A stretch of 43,593 bases of DNA from Gammaproteobacteria bacterium (GTDB lineage Bacteria > Pseudomonadota > Gammaproteobacteria > Enterobacterales > GCA-2746155): contig NVWF01000011.1 of the NCBI GenBank assembly GCA_002746155.1, forward strand, positions 771 to 44,363, read 5' to 3'. Both the position numbers and the translations under genes were made by a program. This document shows positions 1 through 9,911 of the stretch, piece by piece (positions within the stretch are counted from its first letter, which is position 1; every line of letters starts with the position of its first letter). The notes beneath the pieces were generated by a model. That model saw only the letters and a list, made by a program, of their open reading frames with translations. It searched no databases and had not been told where the DNA came from.

Positions 1-426
1 TTACATTTAAATAATTCTGGAACAAAACTAAAGCATAAACCTTTTGTTCTGCAAGATGGGGGTCATGTAGTCGTAGTTAGCTCTGCTATCTGCAACCCTT
101 CAAAAAGGTTTTTTAATTGGCTTGACTCTAAAGTTAAGCTAAAGAATATTTTTTCGACGCACTCTACATGGATAACACCAGCAATGAGTGATTTTTACCT
201 GAATCAAACTATTGAGCATAATGCGAAGAATCCTTCATTTGAAATGAAGTACTCGTATAGCGAAGTCGATTGGGCTGAAATTTCTTACTGGGGTACGCCG
301 ACACTTTACTTCTATAAAGATGGACTGCTTATCAGCCAACTAGTTGGCTGGCCAAAAGAAGGAAGGGAAGAAGAGCTAAAGACGCATTTGAAGGGTATTG
401 ATCTACTGTGGCCAAAGAGCGAATAA
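1..426 (+). CDS. Thioredoxin-fold-like protein, 3' part only (5' end outside window)
   Basis: Frame 1 is open from base 1 through the listed ORF to TAA at 424-426; 'YWGTPTLYFYKDGLLISQLVGWP' resembles the cis-Pro region of thioredoxin folds. Confidence 0.5.
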   Translation, partial: LHLNNSGTKLKHKPFVLQDGGHVVVVSSAICNPSKRFFNWLDSKVKLKNIFSTHSTWITPAMSDFYLNQTIEHNAKNPSFEMKYSYSEVDWAEISYWGTPTLYFYKDGLLISQLVGWPKEGREEELKTHLKGIDLLWPKSE

Positions 427-523
427 AAAAGATGGTCATGGCACGGCTCAGGTTTTTTCCGGAGGTTGCCGGTCCGAGCCAAAGGGGGACGAGTCAGTTT
501 ACTGTTGATAGTGTAGATAATAC

Positions 524-1198
524 TCAACCACTTTTCCATTGGCTGATAATTTGTCTCGTGAAGGACGGCCTTAGGTAAAATCCCCTTGGTAAGGTTCTTA
601 TGGATTGTCCCTCTGCTCCTATCCCTGCGGTTAGGACAGAAGAATTCGCAGCCTTTGGGCGAATTTGTAAGAATTCACCCTGATGGGCTGTGATTGCCTC
701 CACCTCTCCAAGGGTAATTCGATCGATAAACTCATCGTAATCACAAGCAAGTTTAGATTCTATTTCACTAGTCGGTTGCCACAGGATCCCCATGCCAACA
801 CGCCGTTTGGCCAGCGGTATATTTTTGTCAGCCTCAACAGGTAGCCATAAAACATGGTTCAACTTTGCTCTTACTAAACTATTATTCCAGTGAAGGCCAA
901 CCGTATGAGCTAAGGGAACAACGCAAACATAGGTAGACTCACTGGGAAACCCCCTTGAGTCAATGGGTAGTGTTTTAAGTTCAATGCCAAGATCCACAAA
1001 ATCAGGCTCAGGTTTATTACCAGCCGTAGCACCAAGAACCTTCTCAAGCATTTGCCCAACCCAGCCCTTCTCTCGACGAAGATTTTCAGGTATATCAACT
1101 TGAATTGAGCGGGCAAGAGAAGCTAGATCCATGCCTGCAATCATTTCTACCCTTTGCATCAGTTGCTCAATAGTGGTTGGCGGTTGAATTGTGTGCAC
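524..1198 (-). CDS. mutH: DNA mismatch repair endonuclease MutH
   Basis: MutH-like 'KGWVGQMLEKVLGATAGNKPEPDFVDLGIELKTLPID', about 224 aa as expected for MutH. Confidence 0.93.
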   Translation of the reverse strand: MHTIQPPTTIEQLMQRVEMIAGMDLASLARSIQVDIPENLRREKGWVGQMLEKVLGATAGNKPEPDFVDLGIELKTLPIDSRGFPSESTYVCVVPLAHTVGLHWNNSLVRAKLNHVLWLPVEADKNIPLAKRRVGMGILWQPTSEIESKLACDYDEFIDRITLGEVEAITAHQGEFLQIRPKAANSSVLTAGIGAEGQSIRTLPRGFYLRPSFTRQIISQWKSG

Positions 1199-1348
1199 GG
1201 ATATATACCTATTTAAAAATCTGTTTAAAAACCATGTCTAAGTTTCCTACACTAGCTTGAACCAAGAAACTTTTCTAGGATTATATTTGCTGCCGAGGCC
1301 TAGCTGTGAAAGAATGAGGTAATTAAAAATTTGAAGGATGATGTAAAG

Positions 1349-1882
1349 ATGATTGACTCGGAAGGTTTCCGTGCCAATGTCGGTATAGTTATCTCAAATC
1401 AGAAAGGTCAATTATTGTGGGCAAAACGACACGGTCAAAATGCCTGGCAGTTCCCTCAGGGTGGCGTTGATAAGGGCGAAACACCTGAACAGACCATGTA
1501 CCGGGAGCTGTATGAAGAAGTGGGTTTAAAGCGTGAAGATGTAAAACTGCTTAAGCAAACTCACGATTGGTTATATTACCGTTTGCCAACACGATATTTA
1601 AGACAAGGCTCTAAACCACTTTGTATAGGCCAGAAGCAAAAGTGGTTTTTGCTACAACTGATTGGAGATGAAAAACTGATCCGTTTCGATCAGGGTACTC
1701 GCCCTGAGTTCGACCATTGGCGATGGGTAAGTTATTGGTATCCTGTTCGAAGTGTAATTGATTTTAAGCGCTCGGTATATCGAAGTGCATTAGCTGAATT
1801 ATTGCCTTATTTGAATGTAAAAAAACTCGGTTCTTTTAAACGGAAGAAAAGACACAGACGGAATTCTCAAAAGAAAAAATAG
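1349..1882 (+). CDS. rppH: RNA pyrophosphohydrolase (Nudix); start likely ATG 1349 rather than TTG 1331
   Basis: '[15 protein letters not shown]...[28 protein letters not shown]' Nudix box; adjacent to ptsP as in many gammaproteobacteria. Confidence 0.95.
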   Translation: MIDSEGFRANVGIVISNQKGQLLWAKRHGQNAWQFPQGGVDKGETPEQTMYRELYEEVGLKREDVKLLKQTHDWLYYRLPTRYLRQGSKPLCIGQKQKWFLLQLIGDEKLIRFDQGTRPEFDHWRWVSYWYPVRSVIDFKRSVYRSALAELLPYLNVKKLGSFKRKKRHRRNSQKKK

Positions 1883-1897
1883 GAATTTATTGTCCCC

Positions 1898-4174
1898 ATG
1901 TTATCGATCTTGCGCTCAATAATTCATGCTGTTAATGCAGCAGAAGGTCTGCAGCAGACCTTTGATGTTATTGTAAGTGAAATAAGTCGAGCAATAAAAA
2001 CTGATATTTGCTCTGTCTATTTGCGTAATAAAGACGATAACAGTCATTTTCTAGTGGCAAATTTTGGTTTTAATCCCACTAAGACCATTAAAACAATCGT
2101 ACCTGCTGGTAAAGGAATTATCAGCCTAATCAGTCAAAAAGAAGAGCCTCTTAAGTTTGCTGAAGGCAGCTCCCATCAAGCCTTTTTTGAAATTCCCAAT
2201 AGTGGTGAAGACCAAGCCCATGCCTTTTTGGGCGTTCCAATAATTCATCGCCGTGAATGCTTAGGTGTTTTAGTTGTACAAAGAAAATCCCAAGAAATTT
2301 TCAGTGAACAAGACGAAGCATTTTTAGTCACTTTGAGTGCTCAGCTCGCTGGTATTATTGCCAATGCAGAGTTACGTAATCTCATTGAATCGAAAAATCG
2401 ACCTAAGATATCAACACAATTTAAAGCAAGTTCGAGCACCTCAGGTATAGGTATTGGTAAAGGTTGGGTAGTGTCTGTTGGGACATCACTATCCAGCCTC
2501 CCAAAACGTCTAACTAAGCATCCGGAACTGGAGATTAAACAATTACGTAAGGCCATGTCTCGTTCGAGAAAGGATATTCGTGATTTAGCCTCCACCCTAT
2601 CAAAGTCTCTTGCAAAAAATGAACTCGCTCTATTTGCGGCTTATGAGCAACTGCTTAGTCATAATAGTCTGGGAAAAAAAATTGAGCGTCTAATCAAGGC
2701 AGAAAAATTTACAGCTGCCACAGCTCTGCGAAAGGTTATCGATGAAAATGTTAAGCGTTTTACCGCCATGGACGATCCCTACTTAAGAGAGAGGGCCACA
2801 GATATTCTCGATTTAGGGCGAAGAGTCCTCAGTCATTTGCAGCAGAAAAACCTAGCATTGAAAAACTTTCCAAAACGTACAATCCTCATTTCAGATCAAG
2901 TAACTTCAGCCATGATTGCAGAAGTTCCACCAAAACAATTGGTTGGCATCATATCTTTAAAGGGATCGTCTTCCTCCCATGCTGCCATCCTTGCTCGTTC
3001 CCTAGGTATTCCTGCTTTGATGGGGCTTAGAGATTGTCCCATTGAAGTGCTTGAGTCTAAATCACTCATCGTCGATGGCTATAAAAGTTTTTTGTTTGTT
3101 AAACCAGCAAGAGCCTTACTTGGACAATATAAGCAGCTTCAAGTTGATGAACAGAAAATGCTTGAAGATCTACATCATACGTCAATAAAAACCACCACAA
3201 CCCTTGATGGTGTGAATATTCCTTTGATGATCAATTGTGGTTTACAAGCAGACTTAGAAAATGAATTAGAAGCTACAGTGGATGGAGTCGGATTATTTAG
3301 AACAGAATATCCATTTATGCAAAGCGAGCGTTTTCCCAGTGAAGAAGAGCAGAGGAAACTTTACCGAGGTATTTTAGAGAGCTTTCAGGGCAAACCTGTG
3401 GTGATCCGTAGTCTTGATATAGGTGGCGATAAATCCCTCCCATATTTTCCAATTGAAGAGGAAAACCCCTTCCTTGGTTGGCGTGGTATTCGGATTACCC
3501 TTGACCATCCAGAAATTTTTCATACTCAAATTCGAGCCATGATGATGGCAAATGTAGGACTTGGAAACTTACATATTTCACTACCCATGATTTCTACGTT
3601 ATCTGAGATTGATAAAAGTCTGCAACAAATTGAGCAGATTTATAGTGAGATCAAAGTTCAGCATAATTACAGTGATGATGAGTTTATTTATCCAAAAATA
3701 GGTATCGTAATAGAGGTGCCCTCAGCCGTTTATCAAATTAGAGCCATCGCTAGGCGTGCTGACTTTCTAACCATTGGTAGTAATGATTTAACCCAATATA
3801 TGTTTGCAGTGGATCGTAATAATACCCGTGTCTCCTATCTTTACAAAACACTACATCCAGCCATGCTATTGGCTATTTTAGAAATTGCCGATGCTGGAAA
3901 TGCAGAAAAAATCCCAGTACATATTTGTGGAGAGATAGCGGGCGATCCCATGGCAACAATTGTCTTGTTGGCCTTAGGCGTCACTACCTTAAGCATGAAT
4001 ATTCATTCCATTCCTAAGGTAAGAAGAGTTATTCAAAAATTCAAGATGTCCGATGCTTCCCATATCTTGGCAAAAACATTGAGTTATGAAACTTCCTTTG
4101 AAATAAGGCAATATCTCACCAAGGTTTTACAAGACAGGGGCTTGGCTGATTTGGTGGATCCTGGTCATCATTAA
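1898..4174 (+). CDS. ptsP: Phosphoenolpyruvate-protein phosphotransferase PtsP (EI-Ntr), GAF domain + PEP-utilizing enzyme domains
   Basis: N-terminal GAF-like region, 'GSSSSHAAILARSLGIPALMG' phospho-His domain, PEP-binding C-terminal 'GSNDLTQYMFAVDRNN', 'HICGEIAGDP'. Confidence 0.95.
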   Translation: MLSILRSIIHAVNAAEGLQQTFDVIVSEISRAIKTDICSVYLRNKDDNSHFLVANFGFNPTKTIKTIVPAGKGIISLISQKEEPLKFAEGSSHQAFFEIPNSGEDQAHAFLGVPIIHRRECLGVLVVQRKSQEIFSEQDEAFLVTLSAQLAGIIANAELRNLIESKNRPKISTQFKASSSTSGIGIGKGWVVSVGTSLSSLPKRLTKHPELEIKQLRKAMSRSRKDIRDLASTLSKSLAKNELALFAAYEQLLSHNSLGKKIERLIKAEKFTAATALRKVIDENVKRFTAMDDPYLRERATDILDLGRRVLSHLQQKNLALKNFPKRTILISDQVTSAMIAEVPPKQLVGIISLKGSSSSHAAILARSLGIPALMGLRDCPIEVLESKSLIVDGYKSFLFVKPARALLGQYKQLQVDEQKMLEDLHHTSIKTTTTLDGVNIPLMINCGLQADLENELEATVDGVGLFRTEYPFMQSERFPSEEEQRKLYRGILESFQGKPVVIRSLDIGGDKSLPYFPIEEENPFLGWRGIRITLDHPEIFHTQIRAMMMANVGLGNLHISLPMISTLSEIDKSLQQIEQIYSEIKVQHNYSDDEFIYPKIGIVIEVPSAVYQIRAIARRADFLTIGSNDLTQYMFAVDRNNTRVSYLYKTLHPAMLLAILEIADAGNAEKIPVHICGEIAGDPMATIVLLALGVTTLSMNIHSIPKVRRVIQKFKMSDASHILAKTLSYETSFEIRQYLTKVLQDRGLADLVDPGHH

Positions 4175-4175
4175 T

Positions 4176-4202
4176 CTGCATCTTGAATGATGATGGGTTA
4201 TA
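4176..4202 (+). repeat. Intergenic motif copy A: ctgcatcttgaatgatgatgggttata
   Basis: Immediately after the ptsP stop; shares 22 identical nt (tgcatcttgaatgatgatgggt) with copy C. Confidence 0.8.
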
Positions 4203-4322
4203 GACGTGCTACATCAATCAATGGACCCTTCAAAACATATCACTGATAACAACTAACTATTATTGTCCAAGCTGTGTCTAGTAAGGTAGTATTAACATTA
4301 TCACCTGATTTATGGACATATA

Positions 4323-5330
4323 ATGCATAAAATGAGGTTAGTACTAATGGCTACTAATAAAGATCGAATTCAGTATTTGATGTTGTTTATTATTGTGCTT
4401 CTTCTCAGTGGTTGCGATTCAGGCGACAAAAATAAAAAATGGAACTCCACTGGAAAAGAGCTATCAACAACCGAAGTATCTGATAAGGTTACCATAACAA
4501 TTGGTGATATCGATCCTGATACTCCCACCAATAGAATGAAAAAAATATTGCCTCTGGCTCAACTTTTAGCACGGGAATTAGGTTGGCATGAATCTAGGGT
4601 AAAAATTAGAATTGTAAAGTCTATTGAAGATGCTACTCTGATGATAAAAAACAATCAAATTGACTTGCTTATGGACAGCAGTTTTCCTATTCTGCTGGTA
4701 CAAAAAAATAGTGACACGAAAATTATTCTTGAACTACCGGTAATGGGAAAAAGAACTTACAAGACATTATTTATCACATCCAAGTCCTCAGCTATAAAAT
4801 CTCTTGAAAATCTCAAAGGTAAAACGATTGCATTACAAGAGAGGTATTCTACTTCAGGGTATTTATTGCCGGCTTTTCACATCATTAGTAACGGTTACAA
4901 TCTCACCGACGTGACGACTCTAAGTGGTGGGGATACTATGCCAACAGATTCTATTGGTTATATTTTTTCTGGTGATGAAGAAAACACGCTTCTGTTAATT
5001 CGTAAAGATCTTGTGGCAGCAGGAGTGTTATCGAGCCATGATTACCAGCAACTGTCTGAACAGACAAAGAATGATATTGTAGTGATTGCAGAGACACAGG
5101 AGATACCGAGAAAATTTGCCGCAATTCGTTCAGGAGTTGATGAAGCGTTGCAGGAAAAAATCATTCATATTTTACTCTCAATTAATGATTCAGACCGAAT
5201 CAATATGGGAAAGGCTAATAGTTGGAAATGGCGCTTTGTACCTCTTGATGAGCAAAGTAGAACGGGTATCAAAGCTATAGAGAACATGATGCTTGTTCTA
5301 AATCCATTATTAGAAAATAGAGTCGAATGA
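4323..5330 (+). CDS. PhnD-type phosphate/phosphite/phosphonate substrate-binding lipoprotein (orphan; start may be 4335 or 4350)
   Basis: Lipobox 'LLLSGCDSG'; 'GDIDPDTPTNRMKKILPLAQLLARELG', 'LKGKTIALQERYSTSGYLLPAFHI' typical of PhnD-family SBPs; overlaps next gene by ATGA. Confidence 0.8.
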   Translation: MHKMRLVLMATNKDRIQYLMLFIIVLLLSGCDSGDKNKKWNSTGKELSTTEVSDKVTITIGDIDPDTPTNRMKKILPLAQLLARELGWHESRVKIRIVKSIEDATLMIKNNQIDLLMDSSFPILLVQKNSDTKIILELPVMGKRTYKTLFITSKSSAIKSLENLKGKTIALQERYSTSGYLLPAFHIISNGYNLTDVTTLSGGDTMPTDSIGYIFSGDEENTLLLIRKDLVAAGVLSSHDYQQLSEQTKNDIVVIAETQEIPRKFAAIRSGVDEALQEKIIHILLSINDSDRINMGKANSWKWRFVPLDEQSRTGIKAIENMMLVLNPLLENRVE

Positions 5331-7546
5331 AAAACGCACTGCTGACCAATCAAACGGTTCAAAGTAAAGATAAAACCTATAAGCTATTTGCTTTTCAATT
5401 CTCACTCACACTTACTCTTCTCGCAATGGGTATCTTATTTTATAAGGGAAGTAATTTAGATAAGAATACATTCAGTAATGCTCAAGAGCGTGGCACCTTC
5501 CTCTTTAATACATTAACAAATCAGATTAATGATTCTTTATATTTTAATAATGTTGAAGATATAAGAAAAATAACAGAATTGTTGATTCAGCAACAAGGAA
5601 TCAAACACGTAAGTATTTTCACTGAATCCGGACAATATTTATTGGATACAAAACAAGATCGAATCCCGTCAGGTTTTATTGATTCAGCGTTGCTCTCTCA
5701 GGTATCAAATTACACCGGACCCTCTAATAGATTGCTAGAGCATTCGGTAGAGTTTGTAGGTGGCATTTATTATAATACAACCCTAATGGGAGGTCTGTAT
5801 TTTGAACTCGATGTCAGTGCAGAACTGTTAGATGCTCAGCAATTATTTAAGCAACAACTACTTATTACTATTGCCTTACTCATACTAGCTTCAGGTTTAA
5901 GTTTTGCATTGGCAATGAACTTGGGCGCGACCAGGAAACTGAAAGTAGCAGAAGCAAACTTTCAACAGCTTATCGAACAATCACCCATTGCAACGGCTAT
6001 TTATGAGCCCAATGGTAGTCTTTATTATGGTAATCCGTCATTTTGGAAACTTATGCTGTTGGTTGACGATAGATTTAATTCTGTGGATTACCAGTACAAT
6101 ATATTTGAAGATAATTACTTTCAAGAACCAGCAATTAAATCACTTTTAGTTGAGGGTTTTTCTAGTCAAGCTGTTGAAATACCAGCCTTTGCTTATCGAA
6201 ATAAATCCCCACATGCTGATAATAGTATTAATCTGAAAGATAACATTAATCTTGAAATGTTATGGCTCGATTTAGAAGCTTTTCCGTTACTTGATGAAAC
6301 ATCAAAAGCCAATGGCGCAGTAGTTGTTTATCAGAATATCAGCAAGGAAAAAAATGCCGAGATTGAGCAAGCAGAAATAAACGCTCAACTTCAGCAAAGT
6401 CAAAAGTTAGAAAGTTTAGGTATTATGGCAGGTGGTATTGCACATGACTTTAATAACCTGCTGGCACCTATAATGGGTAATGCGGAATTAATTGAGTTAA
6501 CAATAGCAAATAAAGGCAAAGACGCTTCTATCCTTTCTTATGTTCAGAGCATACTCTCAGCTACAAAACGGGCTGCTGATCTTTGTGGCCAAATGTTAAC
6601 CTATGCAGGAAGTGCAGTTATTTCCAGGAGGCCTCTGAACCTGTCTATGGAAGTTGAAGAGTTAAATAATCTCTTTAAATCATCCCTATCAAAAAAGACC
6701 GTTTTTACTCAGAGTCTGCCTATGGATATACCACTTATTGATGCAGACCAAAATGAAATACGGCAAATTATTTTAAATCTTCTACTCAATGCTTCAGATG
6801 CCCTAGAAGGAGGTGTTGGTCATGTTTCTCTAAAAACAGGAACGACGGTAATTCCTGAAAAAGTGGCAAAACTGTTGCTTCCAATGCAAAACATGTCAGC
6901 AGGTAAGTACGTGTTTCTTGAAGTGGCTGATACAGGTTGCGGAATGAATAAGGAAACATTACAAAATTTATTCAATCCATTCTTTTCTACTAAATCGGAG
7001 GGAAGAGGACTTGGTTTGTCAGCTGTTCTTGGCATTGTAAAGCAACATTCTGCAGGGTTAAAGGTAGAGAGCAATCTAGGTGAAGGCACATTGTTTAGGC
7101 TCTACTTTCCAATTAGTGAGACTAAGACTCTATCTAAAGCAGAAAATAAAAAAGTCTTAAGAAGCAAGTATTCAGGGAAAATGCTTTTAGTGGATGATGA
7201 GCCCGATATCCTCAAGGTAGGCTCTGCCTTATTTAGCCTAATGGGGTTTAATGTTCACACAGCAAACAATGGTAGAGAGGCAGTTGAGAAATTTAAACAG
7301 TTACATTTAGAATTGGATGGTTTTGTTTTAGTTGTTTTAGATGTTTTAATGCCTGTGCTAGGCGGTGAAGAAGCATTGGAAGAAATTCGCTCGATCGATT
7401 CTAGCATTCCTGTGATAATGGCTAGCGGATTTAGTACCGGTGAGGTAATCGCTAGAGTTTCAACACTTGATAATGTGATAATGCTATCAAAACCCTATGG
7501 CCTAGATGACATCAAACTCGCTTTAAGTGAAGTTATACTTGGCTAA
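5327..7546 (+). CDS. Hybrid sensor histidine kinase (periplasmic sensor, PAS-like, HisKA, HATPase, C-terminal receiver)
   Basis: 'LGIMAGGIAHDFNNLLAPIMGNAELIE' H-box, 'NEIRQIILNLLLNASDALEG' N-box, 'GRGLGLSAVLGIV' G-box, receiver 'MLLVDDEPDILKVG...VLDVLMPVLGGEEALEEI'; no DNA-binding output domain. Confidence 0.92.
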   Translation: MKNALLTNQTVQSKDKTYKLFAFQFSLTLTLLAMGILFYKGSNLDKNTFSNAQERGTFLFNTLTNQINDSLYFNNVEDIRKITELLIQQQGIKHVSIFTESGQYLLDTKQDRIPSGFIDSALLSQVSNYTGPSNRLLEHSVEFVGGIYYNTTLMGGLYFELDVSAELLDAQQLFKQQLLITIALLILASGLSFALAMNLGATRKLKVAEANFQQLIEQSPIATAIYEPNGSLYYGNPSFWKLMLLVDDRFNSVDYQYNIFEDNYFQEPAIKSLLVEGFSSQAVEIPAFAYRNKSPHADNSINLKDNINLEMLWLDLEAFPLLDETSKANGAVVVYQNISKEKNAEIEQAEINAQLQQSQKLESLGIMAGGIAHDFNNLLAPIMGNAELIELTIANKGKDASILSYVQSILSATKRAADLCGQMLTYAGSAVISRRPLNLSMEVEELNNLFKSSLSKKTVFTQSLPMDIPLIDADQNEIRQIILNLLLNASDALEGGVGHVSLKTGTTVIPEKVAKLLLPMQNMSAGKYVFLEVADTGCGMNKETLQNLFNPFFSTKSEGRGLGLSAVLGIVKQHSAGLKVESNLGEGTLFRLYFPISETKTLSKAENKKVLRSKYSGKMLLVDDEPDILKVGSALFSLMGFNVHTANNGREAVEKFKQLHLELDGFVLVVLDVLMPVLGGEEALEEIRSIDSSIPVIMASGFSTGEVIARVSTLDNVIMLSKPYGLDDIKLALSEVILG

Positions 7547-7563
7547 TTTAAATAGAGAGTCCA

Positions 7564-7665
7564 ATGATAAAAATTTACTTACCTGCAACCCAAGTTCTAC
7601 TAGGTTTATTTATTTCAGCAATGATGCTGAAAGTATCACTATTTTGTAACTTCAACATAGCTTAA
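7564..7665 (+). other. Short ORF (33 aa, MIKIYLPATQVLLGLFISAMMLKVSLFCNFNIA), possible gene remnant
   Basis: ATG 7564 preceded by agagag; hydrophobic N-terminus-like peptide ending in TAA at 7663-7665, overlapping the 3' end of the convergent gene. Confidence 0.3.
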
Positions 7666-9756
7666 GTATCTCTGTTGAATCTCTCTAACATAGTTTACGG
7701 GCTCACTGCCACGGACATAACCATATCGAGCCTTGCTGTAATATTCAGGTTGCTGTAGCAATAGCATAGATTTTTCGACATTATTGAACCATTTGTTTCG
7801 ACTTAAGCCCATCTTCACCGCTAATTTTTGTGCATCCCTGACATGGCCAATACCTGCGTTGTAAGCGGCCAGTGCAAAGAACATCTTTTCTTCAAGTGGC
7901 AAGTCTATTGAAAAACGTGCGCGAGTCCAGTCCATATATTGGACTCCAGCTGCAATGGATTGCTGTGGCTGGGTTAAATCAATATAACCCATTTCTTTGC
8001 CTGTTCTAGGCAAAACTTGCATTAAGCCTTGAGCACCAGCTGCTGAGAGAGCATTCGGATCGAAACGGCTTTCCTGAAACATTTGTGAGGTGATCAGTCT
8101 CCAATCAAACTGATATTTTCTCGCATTATCTTTTACCAGCTGATCATAGGGTGATAGGTCAGAATCTGCGGAGATCCTCTGTTGACGATATCGTTTTAGA
8201 CGTTTTGCACTGGAGAAATATTTGCTTTTAATGACATTATAAAAAGTACCACGATACTCTTTTTTAATAAATGCATTAAGTGCCTTGAGCAGTTGCTGAT
8301 TATTATCACGGACGGCATAGGCATGAGGGACATTTTCTTTTAATGTCAGTGGTGTTACTAAGTTATTTCTGAAGCGCTTTTCGATGCTTATTAAATTACT
8401 GTCCGCGATGGTAAGGTCGATGGTTTTATCAGCAACCTGCGCAATCAATAATTCAGTGGGAATCGACTCACTACTTGCAATGACATTAACTCCGTGTTCT
8501 TTTGCAAGCTGTTGGGCCGTCTGCCAAAAAGCGCTTGATTGACGGATGCTTATGTTTCGACCTTGCAAATCTGCAAAGCTGTTAATGGGTGGGCTGTCCT
8601 TATGAGCTACTATTAATTCAGAGATGCGGTTATAACGTATGCTAAATTTCAGTTCTGACTGGCGTTCTTCAGTTCTGGAAAGCCCGGCGGCGATGACATC
8701 CCCCTTTCCTTGTTCAAGCAGCTTTATCATGTGTTGGTAATTATCCGCAACTATGATATCCAATCGAACATTCTGACGCTTAGCAAATTCACGCATTAGC
8801 TCATATTCAAACCCCATTAATGTACCTCTCCACAAAAAATATGTTTCTGGGCTGTTGCGGGTAATGATACGCAAGGCTAATTTTTTCTGTTTTATTTCAT
8901 TCAGATCCAGAGTGCGACTTAGCCTGGCTGTTTGGGTGATATGATGTACGGTAATAAAGTCATTCAACTTAGCCAGTAAACTGTTGTTCTGTTGATTGAC
9001 AGCCCAAGCTAGCTTCTTGCTGTCAGGAAAGTTCATCAGTGACTTTACATCATCACGATAACTCAGCAATGTACTGGCAGCTAATCCATCCAGTACTGTG
9101 TATTTTATAGTGCCCTTTATTAGAGAGTCTGCGATTTCATCAGAACTCTGGGCTTCTTTTAAAAGCTCTACTTGCCAGTTTTGAAAATGTTCCGTAATAC
9201 TATCGATATAAGAAGTGCCTTGAGGCACAGAGATTGTAATCATAGAGTCTTTAGTTGGTTTAGCTATTCCCTTTTTAGCGATTAAAACTTCTTTATCGAG
9301 TAGCAACGGGTGAGTGAAGTTCATTCTCGTTAAACGATTTTTGGTAATCGTTAAATGCCTTGGAATGATATCAGCTTTAAATTCATCTAAATGAGTAAAC
9401 ATTTGATCTAAATTTTTAACTTTAATCCACTGAATAGTTAACTTATGCTGCTCGACAAATTGGTTAAACAATTCAATATGATGCAGACTAGTTGAGCCTA
9501 AACGAGGCAAGCTACTCTCATCCTCCCATTCTAATTTTAGTGCCCTGATCACACCGGACTGTTTTATTTTGCTCCAGTTTTGCAATTTATTAGGGATAGG
9601 TTGATAGTTTTCTTCATTGACAGCGATGGGTTGATTTGAATTTGAATCATTTTGATCTTGACCACAAGAGACTATTATTAAAATTAGACTAAGTGAAAGC
9701 ATTGAACGATAGAATAATCTGTCTTTAAATAATGTATATTTTAATGTTGATAGCAT
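7639..9756 (-). CDS. MltF-like lipoprotein: two periplasmic substrate-binding (SBP_bac_3-like) domains + C-terminal SLT lytic transglycosylase (start likely 9756 or 9702, not 9879)
   Basis: Lipobox 'LSLILIIVSCGQ'; two SBP-like modules ('TITKNRLTRMNFTHPLLLDKEVLIAKKG' and 'AGLSRTEERQSELKFSIRYNRISELIVAHKDS'); SLT motifs 'MFQESRFDPNALSAAGAQGLMQVLPRTGKEMG' and 'ALAAYNAGIGHV'. Confidence 0.88.
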   Translation of the reverse strand: MLSTLKYTLFKDRLFYRSMLSLSLILIIVSCGQDQNDSNSNQPIAVNEENYQPIPNKLQNWSKIKQSGVIRALKLEWEDESSLPRLGSTSLHHIELFNQFVEQHKLTIQWIKVKNLDQMFTHLDEFKADIIPRHLTITKNRLTRMNFTHPLLLDKEVLIAKKGIAKPTKDSMITISVPQGTSYIDSITEHFQNWQVELLKEAQSSDEIADSLIKGTIKYTVLDGLAASTLLSYRDDVKSLMNFPDSKKLAWAVNQQNNSLLAKLNDFITVHHITQTARLSRTLDLNEIKQKKLALRIITRNSPETYFLWRGTLMGFEYELMREFAKRQNVRLDIIVADNYQHMIKLLEQGKGDVIAAGLSRTEERQSELKFSIRYNRISELIVAHKDSPPINSFADLQGRNISIRQSSAFWQTAQQLAKEHGVNVIASSESIPTELLIAQVADKTIDLTIADSNLISIEKRFRNNLVTPLTLKENVPHAYAVRDNNQQLLKALNAFIKKEYRGTFYNVIKSKYFSSAKRLKRYRQQRISADSDLSPYDQLVKDNARKYQFDWRLITSQMFQESRFDPNALSAAGAQGLMQVLPRTGKEMGYIDLTQPQQSIAAGVQYMDWTRARFSIDLPLEEKMFFALAAYNAGIGHVRDAQKLAVKMGLSRNKWFNNVEKSMLLLQQPEYYSKARYGYVRGSEPVNYVREIQQRYLSYVEVTK

Positions 9757-9911
9757 TTTGGAAGTGACCTTTGTTGACTCAAACGAAATTATTAGAAAGA
9801 TGATGCTTGGCAAGTTGACAGCTCGGAGAATAATAAACGTTATACTTAATCGACGCAACAGACTATCTTCGGAATCCATGGATAAAGTTGTTAGCAGTCA
9901 TGGGTATATAA

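Noticed and set aside
430-523. GC-richer stretch with ggctc/gagcc and ccgg/ccgg pairings between convergent genes
   Set aside because: Short, interrupted stems; most likely an ordinary terminator region for mutH and the upstream gene rather than an ncRNA.
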